64,000 bases of DNA, from positions 1 to 64,000 of the forward strand of contig NZ_VCPC01000007.1 of the NCBI RefSeq assembly GCF_005938225.1, in the 5' to 3' direction. The notes under the pieces are model-generated. The model did no database searches. It saw nothing but the letters and a program-made list of their open reading frames with translations, and was not told the DNA's origin. Source of the DNA: Arenibacterium halophilum (GTDB lineage: Bacteria; Pseudomonadota; Alphaproteobacteria; Rhodobacterales; Rhodobacteraceae). The stretch's first letter is position 1, and every line of letters begins with the position of its first letter. The position numbers were made by a program, and so were the translations under genes. Below are positions 51,376-60,044 of the stretch, one piece after another.

Positions 51376-53904
51376 ATGTCTTCAATAATCAAGTTTTTCC
51401 GAATTACATTCTTTCTCGTCCTATATTTTTTCTTATGCATGGTCGTGGTGACCACAATGCTTCAGGGTTGGCCGATTGGCGGCCAGATGTTGTTTGCATT
51501 TGGTGTTCCCGTCATTCTGGTCTGGTGGCAAGAAAAACGGAGATCGCGGAAAGTCGCTGCAAAGGCGCAAGCTGAGGGGAGTTCCGAAAATCTACCCCCC
51601 CGACCTGAGCCGGTGCCGCGCCCAAGTGCCTACGACAAGCGTATCGAGCGTGAGCGCGAACGAACTCGCGAAGCCAACGCGTCCATACAGCCGGCTGCCG
51701 TGCAGGCTTACTCCCCACCAAAGCAGGACTACGCTGAAATCGTTCGGGCTGGAAAGTCTGCGGCGCCGGCACTTGCCGCGGCCGCTGAACGAAATCAGCC
51801 CTCGCGAATGGCATCGAGCGTATCGTCCCGACCAACGAAAAGCGGGTGGGTCCCGTCTAGCGAAACAGCTAGCGTGGCCGGCCGCAACATCGGCGGGATG
51901 GTCTATGTCGGCACGCCCCCCTTGCTGAACACCTACGGGTATCGTGACAAATGCCGAGCCTATATCGATCCGTCCCTGTCGGTCGCGCGCTCTGGAGCCG
52001 ACAAAGCTGGAGAAGGTATGCCCTACTGGCCTGGGTACTCGGATATCTCACCTCAGTGCCGGGCGACCTACCTCGACTGGTTGGCCAGCGGGCGAAACGA
52101 TGCCTCCTACAACCCCGGCTACATGTTCCTGTACTTCTACGGGCTAGAGCGTCGCTTCTTCGTTGATCAGTCCAATGAAGACGCAAAGGATATCGTCCAG
52201 GAAGTTCGGCGGCTGCAGTCACTTTACCCTGACAACCACTCCGTCAGGCGCTATTTGGGTGAGTTCCTCGACATAGCGATGCTTGCCGAAACCGACCTCG
52301 ACGCTATCGAGCCAATTTTCGAGAAACAGGGCTGGGAAATTCCGTTCTCACTCAAATACGCAATCGGAGGTCGGATCGACAAAGGCGAGAACCTTACAGC
52401 TGACTGGTTGCTGAGTTGGTTCATCTGCCATCCCGAAACAAATCTGAGAACTCCCGCGACGCGGTGCCGTGACGAGTTCGTCGTTCTTTTCCGTATGCGG
52501 TTTGATCGGCGTTTTCCTGATGGGCTCAAAGTAACCAAACCCCGGAAATCACTCACGGCATCCTATCGAGCCGCTTCCAGCGAGTTTCAGGGGTCCGCCA
52601 ACCCAACCGTCGACGGCAAGCCGATCCCGGATATTTCCGGCCTGCGCAAGCCGGTCGAGATTGCCCAGGAGTTGGCTGACGAGGTGATGAACGATCTCGA
52701 CAAGCTCAGTCGCTTCCTGGGCCGAAATCCTGATGGTCGCGGAAGCGTGGAAGCGCATGCCTTGCTGCCCTCTGAACTATGGGATGTTTTCCCATCAGAG
52801 GAAATGGACCGCTTGAAGTCTTGGGCAAGCGATATCGTCGATCGCGGGGGATTGGCGCCGCTTGAGGAGGTGATCGGGCGTCTGGAGGGAGAAACGAATG
52901 AGAAGATCGGGAAACGGCAGATGACAGGAGCGGCCGACGCGCTCGCTCGCCTTGGTTTCGGTCTGGCGCCCGACCCTAGGTTTGCGCTCCGGTCGCCCAA
53001 GGCGGAGGAGCCTGTTGTGCTGTTTCGACTGGGCGAACCCATCGAAAGACTGGAGGAAGTTTCCGACAGCTATCGAAGCGCCTTGATCGAATTGGCACTT
53101 GGGTCGTTCGTCGCCCATGCGGATGGTCGCATCGCGGAGCCTGAACGCAGGGCGTTGGAAGAGCAAATTGCTGCCGCGTCCCTCAGCGATCAGGAACGCT
53201 GCAGGCTGCGTGCAAACCTTGAATGGTTCCTGGCCGTGCCACCGGACATGACGCTTCTGCGGCGCAAACTGAAGGAGGTGGGCCAAGACAGCCAGGCCGC
53301 TATGCGGGCAGCGCTGGTCGGTGCAGCACATGCCGATGGCATTATTCACTCCGACGAAGTCGCAAGCATTGAGAAGATCTACAAGGCTTTGGGCCTTGAT
53401 CCTGCGCTAGCCTACTCCGACCTGCATGCTGGCGAAGTTGCGGATGGTCCTCGCACTGTTCGTGCGTCGCAACCGGGTCGCCCGGGCGAAGCGATACCCG
53501 CGCTTGAAAAGGCCAGCGGACCCAAACTCGACGCTTCGCGGATCGCAGCAATCCGTTCGGACACCGAGCGCGTGTCGTCCGTACTCGGTCAGATTTTCGA
53601 TGTCGAAGAGGAAGAAAACAGTGCCTCCGGGCCTGCCAGCCAAAGCCAGCTGGCAGGGCTTGACCAGAAACACGGCGCCCTTGTCCTCGAACTTCTGACT
53701 CGGGAGCATTGGTCTGAGACCGAGCTCGAGACGATCTGCGCCTCGCATGGCTTGATGGCGTCCGGGGCTTTGGAAGTCGTGAATGAATGGGCTTTTGAAT
53801 CCTACGATGAAGCGCTTCTCGACGAGTATGATGGATATGACGTGTCTCTGGAGATTGCGGAGGCGGTAAGAGAAAAGATGAGTGTGGAGGGCAGGGATGT
53901 CTAA
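51376..53904 (+). CDS. sngA: membrane-anchored TerB-domain protein (SngA-like)
   Basis: The 842-residue protein has two N-terminal hydrophobic helices (about residues 5-28 and 36-52: FFRITFFLVLYFFLCMVVVT, MLFAFGVPVILVWW), a basic Pro/Arg linker, a TerB-N region starting about 175 (GGMVYVGTPPLLNTYG), a TerB-like helical domain about 565-670 with its acidic metal-site pattern (FVAHADGRIAEPE and AAHADGIIHSDE), and a C-terminal TerB-C-like end. TerB-N/TerB/TerB-C proteins were linked to DNA-processing stress systems by Anantharaman and colleagues, and a TerB protein is the first gene of Shango. The stop overlaps the next start by eight bases. Confidence 0.83.
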   Translation: MSSIIKFFRITFFLVLYFFLCMVVVTTMLQGWPIGGQMLFAFGVPVILVWWQEKRRSRKVAAKAQAEGSSENLPPRPEPVPRPSAYDKRIERERERTREANASIQPAAVQAYSPPKQDYAEIVRAGKSAAPALAAAAERNQPSRMASSVSSRPTKSGWVPSSETASVAGRNIGGMVYVGTPPLLNTYGYRDKCRAYIDPSLSVARSGADKAGEGMPYWPGYSDISPQCRATYLDWLASGRNDASYNPGYMFLYFYGLERRFFVDQSNEDAKDIVQEVRRLQSLYPDNHSVRRYLGEFLDIAMLAETDLDAIEPIFEKQGWEIPFSLKYAIGGRIDKGENLTADWLLSWFICHPETNLRTPATRCRDEFVVLFRMRFDRRFPDGLKVTKPRKSLTASYRAASSEFQGSANPTVDGKPIPDISGLRKPVEIAQELADEVMNDLDKLSRFLGRNPDGRGSVEAHALLPSELWDVFPSEEMDRLKSWASDIVDRGGLAPLEEVIGRLEGETNEKIGKRQMTGAADALARLGFGLAPDPRFALRSPKAEEPVVLFRLGEPIERLEEVSDSYRSALIELALGSFVAHADGRIAEPERRALEEQIAAASLSDQERCRLRANLEWFLAVPPDMTLLRRKLKEVGQDSQAAMRAALVGAAHADGIIHSDEVASIEKIYKALGLDPALAYSDLHAGEVADGPRTVRASQPGRPGEAIPALEKASGPKLDASRIAAIRSDTERVSSVLGQIFDVEEEENSASGPASQSQLAGLDQKHGALVLELLTREHWSETELETICASHGLMASGALEVVNEWAFESYDEALLDEYDGYDVSLEIAEAVREKMSVEGRDV

Positions 53905-55204
53905 GTTGAAACCACGTGAACGCGATGCAATCGTACAGGCGCTTCGGGCCGGGGTCGTGCCCAAGCTCGGTTTGCGCCATATTCAGGTTGGCCGCGTCCG
54001 AGAGATTGAAGAGCTCGTCAAGGACATGGACCGGATATCCGATGGCGGATCGGCGATCCGGTTCATCATCGGGGAATACGGATCGGGCAAGACGTTCTTC
54101 ATGAACCTGATCCGCCTCGTGGCTCTGGAGAAAGGATTGGTCGTGATGTTTGCGGATCTGGCGCCAGATCGGCGCATTCACGCGACCGGCGGACAAGCTC
54201 GGGGGCTGTATGCCGAGATGGCCCGAAACCTCTCGACGCGGACAAAGCCCGATGGTGGGGCATTGGCCAGCGTGGTGGAGCGTTTTGTCAGCCAGGCTCA
54301 CCGAGACGCTGAAGAACGGGATTTGCCAACAGGGTCTGTCATCCGTGAACGCCTTGGCCACTTCGAAGAACTTACCGGGGGGTTTGAGTTCGCTGAAGTC
54401 ATCCGTCGATATTGGGAAGGCCATGAAACAGGCGACGACGAGCTGAAATCCGCAGCCCTGAGATGGCTGCGCGGTGAATTCGCGACACGCACCGACGCGC
54501 GCAAAGCACTTGGTGTGCGAACGATCATCGACGACGCCAGTGTCTATGACCATCTGAAGCTTATGTCGGCATTCGTGTGCGAGGCCGGGTATAAAGGATT
54601 GCTGGTCGGCCTCGACGAGATGGTGAACCTCTACAAGCTCACCTCGTCGCAGGCCCGCAATGCAAACTACGAACAGATCCTCCGGATCCTGAATGATGTG
54701 CTGCAAGGTAGTGCCGAGAACCTCGGATTCCTCATGGGCGGGACCCCGGAGTTTCTGATGAACACCCGTCGAGGGCTCTACAGTTATGAAGCCCTCCAGT
54801 CGCGTTTGGCCGAGAACACCTTCGCGCGAGAGGGATTGATCGACCTTTCAGGACCGGTTGTCCGGCTGGCCAGTCTGACCCCTGAAGACCTCTTCGTTCT
54901 TTTGGCCAATGTCCGGCGGATCATGCAGGAGGATGCCGGAGCTTTACCGGACGACGCGCTCGAGGCCTTCATGGCGCATTGCTCGGACCGGATCGGTGAA
55001 GCTTACTTCCGCACGCCGCGCAACACGGTGACCGCATTCGTGAACTTGCTTTCCGTGCTTGAGCAAAACCCCGGTGTCGAGTGGAGCGATCTGATCGAAA
55101 AGATCGAAGTTTCCGAAGACCTCGGCGAAGACATGACCGAGGTAGACGAGTCGACTGGCGCACAAGACCCCGGTGACGATGACCTGATCAGCTTCAAGCT
55201 CTGA
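53897..55204 (+). CDS. sngB: BrxD-like ATP-binding protein (SngB-like)
   Basis: The 435-residue product is a P-loop ATPase of the BrxD/DUF2791 type: Walker A FIIGEYGSGKTFFMN near residue 58, Walker B GLLVGLDEMVNLYK near 235, and a sensor region FLMGGTPEFL. The N terminus (LRAGVVPKLGLRHIQVGR) is typical of this family, known from BREX types with BrxD and from Shango. It probably loads or regulates the helicase encoded next. The ATG at 53897 with GGAGG upstream replaces a longer frame; it overlaps the TerB gene. Six bases separate it from the helicase gene. Confidence 0.86.
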   Translation: MSKLKPRERDAIVQALRAGVVPKLGLRHIQVGRVREIEELVKDMDRISDGGSAIRFIIGEYGSGKTFFMNLIRLVALEKGLVVMFADLAPDRRIHATGGQARGLYAEMARNLSTRTKPDGGALASVVERFVSQAHRDAEERDLPTGSVIRERLGHFEELTGGFEFAEVIRRYWEGHETGDDELKSAALRWLRGEFATRTDARKALGVRTIIDDASVYDHLKLMSAFVCEAGYKGLLVGLDEMVNLYKLTSSQARNANYEQILRILNDVLQGSAENLGFLMGGTPEFLMNTRRGLYSYEALQSRLAENTFAREGLIDLSGPVVRLASLTPEDLFVLLANVRRIMQEDAGALPDDALEAFMAHCSDRIGEAYFRTPRNTVTAFVNLLSVLEQNPGVEWSDLIEKIEVSEDLGEDMTEVDESTGAQDPGDDDLISFKL

Positions 55205-55209
55205 CGCTG

Positions 55210-57387
55210 ATGAGCAGTGCGTTCGACAAACTGGCGAGGCCTGTGCAGAAATGGATACGCCAGCAAGGATGGCGCGAACTTCGCGACATCCAGGCGCGAT
55301 CCATCCGGACGATCTGCGAGACCAATGCCGATTTGATCGTCGCGGCTTCGACGGCGGGCGGAAAGACCGAGGCGGCGTTTCTGCCGTTGATTTCACAGGT
55401 GCTTGACGAGCCGTCGGGCGGCACCGGTTTCGACCTGCTCTACATCGGTCCGCTGAAAGCCTTGATCACGGACCAGGCCATGCGGCTGGAGGGCATCTGC
55501 CAGGAAGCAGAGCTTCCGGTTGTTCCCTGGCACGGGGATGTCTCGCAATCGATCAAGACGCGCGCGTTGAAATCTCCAAAAGGGATCCTGCTGATAACCC
55601 CAGAGTCCCTTGAAGCGCTTTTCATTCGTCGCGGTTTGGAAATTGCCCGCCTATTTGGGGCCACGCGGGCGGTCGTGATCGACGAACTGCATACGGTTCT
55701 GGATAGCGAACGCGGTGTCCAGCTTCGTTCACTGCTCACAAGGCTCGAGCTCGCGATAAAGCGCCCAATCCGTCGGATAGGTCTGTCAGCTACGCTAGGC
55801 GACATGGACCTCGCCAAGGCCTATCTTCGCCCTGACGCAGCAAGCTCTGTCCAGCTGATCGAAGCAGATGGCGGCGAGGCAGAATTGAAGCTTCAGCTTC
55901 GCGGCTACCTCTCAGGCGATGAGGATGAAAACAGCCCATCCGCAACGGACGCGATAGCAGCCCATCTGTTCAAACACCTTCGAGGCAGTGACAACCTGGT
56001 CTTCGCCGGAGCGCGCCAACGGGTCGAGATTTACGCAGATCGGTTGCGGGAGCTTTGCGAACGGGAGCACCTGCCACAGGAATTCTATCCCCACCACGCG
56101 AGCCTCTCCCGAGAACACCGTGACTTCGTAGAACGGCGCTTAAAGGATCCTGCCAAACCGACGACCGCCGTTTGCACGTCGACGCTCGAGCTTGGAATCG
56201 ACATCGGTGACGTGACTTGCGTGGCTCAAATTGGCGCGCCATTCAGCGTCGCGGCGTTGCGACAACGGCTTGGCCGGTCAGGCCGGCGTGAAGGACAACC
56301 GGCCATTCTCAGGCAGTACGCTGTCGAAGCCAAGTTGACGCCGGAGAGTAGCTTCGTGGATCGTCTTCGCCTCGGCCTGATCAGGTCCATCGCGATGATA
56401 GACCTGCTGCTGGAAGGTTGGTGCGAACCACCAAAACCGCAAGCCCTTCACCTTTCGACGCTCGTCCATCAGATTCTATCAGTTATTGCGCAGCGCGGCG
56501 GTGCGTCTGCAAGCGCGGTCTACAACGTCCTTTGCCGCGAAGGCCCTTTTCGAAAGGTCACAACCGAAATATTCGCAGATGTATTGCGTGCGATCGGTCA
56601 TCCTGAAACCAGCTTGATCGAACAAGCCGCAAGTGGGCTGTTACTCTTGGGACCGACAGGCGAAAAGCTGGTTGAGCATTACAGCTTCTATGCCGTGTTC
56701 CAGACACCTGAAGAATTCCGTTTGGTTGCAGAGGGGCGGGATCTTGGAACCCTACCAATCGACAATGTTCTTGCTCCCGGGATGCTGCTGATTTTTTCTG
56801 GTAGGCGTTGGGTGGTTCAAGAAATCCATGATCGTGAAAAGGTCATCGTCGTCAAACCCGCGAAGGCTGGTGTGCCTCCCGTCTTCGGTGGCGACGCAGG
56901 AGACATTCATGACAAGGTAATTGACCGAATGTTCGAAGTGCTCGAGGGGAATGCCAGTCCGGTCTATATGGACTCTGTTTCCTTGACGATGCTGGAGGAA
57001 GCGCGTGCTCAGTATCAACTGCTAGGATTTCGGAACGAGAATATCCTCTCTCTCGGCGAGCACACATCAATCATCGCAACGCGGGTCGGAACGGTGAAGA
57101 CGTCGACTCTCGCGCTCGCACTCAGAAGTGAAGGGTTTTCAGTCGAGCAGCACGACGGGTTTCTGATTGTAGAGGCCGGGGACGAAACACCCGATCTTCG
57201 ATCGGCGCTGGAAGAAATTGGATCCGGCGCACCCGTCGATTTGTTCGCAGGCGCAGGCAATCTGATATCAGAGAAGTTCCATCAATTTCTTACTATCGAA
57301 CTTTTGGTTCGGGACGCTGAATCCTCAAAGCTTTCGACACAAGCACTTCCCGATTTGGTCAAAGCTATTCTTCAAAAAGGAACTTGA
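55210..57387 (+). CDS. sngC: Lhr-like DEAD/DEAH-box helicase (SngC-like)
   Basis: The 725-residue protein is an SF2 helicase: Q-motif-like QARSIRTI, Walker A AASTAGGKTEAAF near residue 43, DELHTV near 155 (motif II), SAT (motif III), TSTLELGIDIGDV and QRLGRSGRREGQ near 350 (motifs V-VI). A winged-helix and Lhr-core-like C-terminal part follows. It matches helicases paired with BrxD-like ATPases in BREX (BrxHII/BrxHI) and the third gene of Shango. It would unwind or translocate on DNA of an invader. The next gene begins three bases after the stop. Confidence 0.86.
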   Translation: MSSAFDKLARPVQKWIRQQGWRELRDIQARSIRTICETNADLIVAASTAGGKTEAAFLPLISQVLDEPSGGTGFDLLYIGPLKALITDQAMRLEGICQEAELPVVPWHGDVSQSIKTRALKSPKGILLITPESLEALFIRRGLEIARLFGATRAVVIDELHTVLDSERGVQLRSLLTRLELAIKRPIRRIGLSATLGDMDLAKAYLRPDAASSVQLIEADGGEAELKLQLRGYLSGDEDENSPSATDAIAAHLFKHLRGSDNLVFAGARQRVEIYADRLRELCEREHLPQEFYPHHASLSREHRDFVERRLKDPAKPTTAVCTSTLELGIDIGDVTCVAQIGAPFSVAALRQRLGRSGRREGQPAILRQYAVEAKLTPESSFVDRLRLGLIRSIAMIDLLLEGWCEPPKPQALHLSTLVHQILSVIAQRGGASASAVYNVLCREGPFRKVTTEIFADVLRAIGHPETSLIEQAASGLLLLGPTGEKLVEHYSFYAVFQTPEEFRLVAEGRDLGTLPIDNVLAPGMLLIFSGRRWVVQEIHDREKVIVVKPAKAGVPPVFGGDAGDIHDKVIDRMFEVLEGNASPVYMDSVSLTMLEEARAQYQLLGFRNENILSLGEHTSIIATRVGTVKTSTLALALRSEGFSVEQHDGFLIVEAGDETPDLRSALEEIGSGAPVDLFAGAGNLISEKFHQFLTIELLVRDAESSKLSTQALPDLVKAILQKGT

Positions 57388-57389
57388 AG

Positions 57390-60044
57390 ATGTCCACGAC
57401 GTGCCGGTCCACGCTAATTGTCTATGGACGACACGCAATGCGGGAGGCCCGCCTTGTGGCAGCCCGCAGCGGTCAACATGGCCTCCAGATCATGTCATTC
57501 GAACAAGCCGCGGTGCGGCTCGCGGGCGGTTTCGCCCGCGCAATCGACGAAGAAAGCCTGCGCGCGGCGATCCAGACGGTCCTCCCTGAAACACCGATGG
57601 GCGAATTGGAAGATATCAAGATGCTGCCGGGCATGATCGGCGCGGCCGCCGACACACTGCACAAGGCGTGGCGAGCCGATATCGATCTCGCTTCCCGGTC
57701 AGATGATCATCCAAGGCTTGAAGCCATCGCTCGCCTGGAGGCCGCTGTCCTTGCCGAACTTCCGAGCGGAATGATGCGTCCGGTCGATATTGTAGCCGCA
57801 GCCATCAGCCGGATCACACATGCACCCGCCATATTCGGCTCGATGGAAATCGTCGGACTGACCGAACTGTCTCCCTGCTGGCGGCCTCTCTTGAAGGCGC
57901 TCTCCGAGCATATCCCCATGCAATGGTCGTCAGGTCCTCGCCCTGTCCCGGTCTGGCTCAAGGAAAGCGGCGTTGCTGTCGCTCGAGGCGATGCTGAGGC
58001 GCCGACCATTCGATCCGTTAGTGCCGCGACCGCTTACCATGAGGCAGTCGAGACGCTGCGTTGGGTGCGGTCGCTGCTCGCGTCGGGCGTATCGCCCGCC
58101 GACATTGCCATCGCCACCGCGTCGCCGGCCGACTACGACGATCACTTTCTCGCGCTGCGCGCCGATGCCAATACCGATCTGCATTTCGTCCATGGCATCC
58201 CGGCCGTCACGACACGTGACGGACAAGCGGCAGCGGCACTCGCCGACATCATCGTGCGCGGGCTCTCACAGTCGCGCCTGCGCCGTCTCGTCGCCCTGTG
58301 CCGGGATTCTGCACCTCTGGCGTCCCTTCCCGATGGCTGGATGCGTGTCCTTCCAAGCGATGCACCCTTGTCAATGCCATCCGCCTGGAACCAACTGCTG
58401 GCGCGCCTCGCGCCGGACGACTGGCCCGACGGCATGGATCACGCCCCGGTGCTGCGTGCTGCGGTCGATCTGCTGGCAAAGGGGCCGGATGCGGCACAGG
58501 AAATCGGTGAAGCCTTCCTCAATGACCGGGCATTGTCCATCTGGCGCAAAGCCCTTTTGGCAGGACCCGCCGGAGCGATCGACAGCACGCTAGAATCATT
58601 GAAACAGGATGACGGGCTCGAGGCCTGCGTCTCCGTGGCCTGGATGCCGGCCAGTGCCCTGGCCGCGTCGCCGCGCCGCTTCGTTCGGCTTATCGGTCTC
58701 AATTCCTCCCGCTGGCCACGCGGGATTGCCGAAGATCGGCTGATCCCGGACCACATCATTCAAACGGACGAGCTCGACCCGCTTCCCGTTAATCTGGCAG
58801 ATCGCCGTGACTTTGAGACGATCCTCGCCACTACGGGCAGCGACGTCGTCCTCTCCCGCGCCCGACGCGACAGCGACGGCCGACTGCTCGGTCGCAGCCC
58901 CCTCCTCGCTACCTATGACGAGGAAGCCTATCTACGGCGCAACGCCGTTCCCACCCATGCCTTCAGTGAAACCGACCGGCTTATGGCGCGGCCGCAGGAA
59001 TTCGCCGCCGATCCCCAGGCATTGAGTGCGCGTTCCTGCTGGCGCGATTGGCGCATGGCCGATGTGACAGCTCATGATGGCCTGGTCAGGGCGGATCATC
59101 CTTTGATTCTAGCGATCCTCGCGCGGACCCAGTCGGCGAGCTCGCTCAAAACACTGCTGCGCAGCCCCCTCAATTTCCTCTGGCGCTATGCGCTCGGTTG
59201 GAAATCCCCGCAAGGCAGTGCCGAGCCGCTCGTGCTTGACGCCCTGCAAACCGGCGACCTCATCCATCTGGTGCTCGACCGCGCCCTGCGAAACCTCGAA
59301 GCAATGGGCGGCCTGGCGTCCGCCGACAGGGCTACCATTCAGGCTGCGGTGGATGAAGCTGCTGGTGCGGTGGCTGCCGAATGGGAAAGCGAGCGGCCCG
59401 TTCCGCCCGCTGTTATCTGGGGCCGCACGCTCGGGGACGCTCGCGCTCTTGCCGGACAGGCGCTTGCCTATGGCAATGACCATCTGCCGGGCAGCCGATC
59501 CTTTGGCGAAGTCCCGTTCGGCGGGGCCGCGCCCAAGTCGGACGCGGCATTGCCCTGGGACGCCAGTGATCCGGTCATTATCCCCGACACCGGATTTCAC
59601 ATTGCCGGCTACATCGACCGGCTCGACATAGCTGATGACGGCAGCCGGGCGCTCGTGCGCGACTACAAGACCGGCAAGCCGCCCAAAGGCGATATCCGTG
59701 TGAACGGCGGCCGCGAACTTCAGCGTTGCCTTTATGCCTTCGCCGTCAAGGCGCTCTTGGGCGACCACATCGCGATCAGCGCTTCGCTGCTCTATCCGCG
59801 TGAGCCGCTAGATCTCCAACTCGACGATCCGGACACCGTTCTGGCGGATATCAAGGCTTATCTGCAGGCGGCGAGGACCGCGTTTGCCAACGGCGCTGCT
59901 TTGCTCGGGCCGGATACAGGAAGCGACTACGACGATCTCGCTTTTGCCCTGCCGGCAAACGCAGGCGCCACCTACTGCAAACGCAAGCAAGCCGCCGCGA
60001 CCGAGCGGCTCAGCGCGGTCGTGCCGATCTGGGAGGCAGAATGA
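57390..60044 (+). CDS. AddB-like PD-(D/E)XK nuclease protein
   Basis: The 884-residue product has an inactivated-helicase-like N-terminal body (MSFEQAAVRLAGGFARAID..., STAATAY-type YHEAVETLRWVRSLLASG) and a C-terminal RecB-type nuclease domain from about residue 587 (LLRSPLNFLWRYALGW, GYIDRLDIADDG near 739, VRDYKTGKPP near 757, then ELQRCLYAFAVKA). This is the organisation of AddB, second subunit of the AddAB helicase-nuclease. AAGGA precedes the ATG at 57390; a TTG at 57384 is an alternative. Its stop overlaps the AddA-like start. It is unlikely to be the housekeeping addB, being in a defence operon on a plasmid. Confidence 0.83.
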   Translation: MSTTCRSTLIVYGRHAMREARLVAARSGQHGLQIMSFEQAAVRLAGGFARAIDEESLRAAIQTVLPETPMGELEDIKMLPGMIGAAADTLHKAWRADIDLASRSDDHPRLEAIARLEAAVLAELPSGMMRPVDIVAAAISRITHAPAIFGSMEIVGLTELSPCWRPLLKALSEHIPMQWSSGPRPVPVWLKESGVAVARGDAEAPTIRSVSAATAYHEAVETLRWVRSLLASGVSPADIAIATASPADYDDHFLALRADANTDLHFVHGIPAVTTRDGQAAAALADIIVRGLSQSRLRRLVALCRDSAPLASLPDGWMRVLPSDAPLSMPSAWNQLLARLAPDDWPDGMDHAPVLRAAVDLLAKGPDAAQEIGEAFLNDRALSIWRKALLAGPAGAIDSTLESLKQDDGLEACVSVAWMPASALAASPRRFVRLIGLNSSRWPRGIAEDRLIPDHIIQTDELDPLPVNLADRRDFETILATTGSDVVLSRARRDSDGRLLGRSPLLATYDEEAYLRRNAVPTHAFSETDRLMARPQEFAADPQALSARSCWRDWRMADVTAHDGLVRADHPLILAILARTQSASSLKTLLRSPLNFLWRYALGWKSPQGSAEPLVLDALQTGDLIHLVLDRALRNLEAMGGLASADRATIQAAVDEAAGAVAAEWESERPVPPAVIWGRTLGDARALAGQALAYGNDHLPGSRSFGEVPFGGAAPKSDAALPWDASDPVIIPDTGFHIAGYIDRLDIADDGSRALVRDYKTGKPPKGDIRVNGGRELQRCLYAFAVKALLGDHIAISASLLYPREPLDLQLDDPDTVLADIKAYLQAARTAFANGAALLGPDTGSDYDDLAFALPANAGATYCKRKQAAATERLSAVVPIWEAE

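Noticed and set aside
50952-51455. 167-codon minus-strand frame between pRiA4b ORF-3 and the TerB-type gene
   Set aside because: It overlaps both genes, mixes low-complexity arginine/glycine sequence and resembles nothing known; I treat the gap as regulatory with a possible relic.
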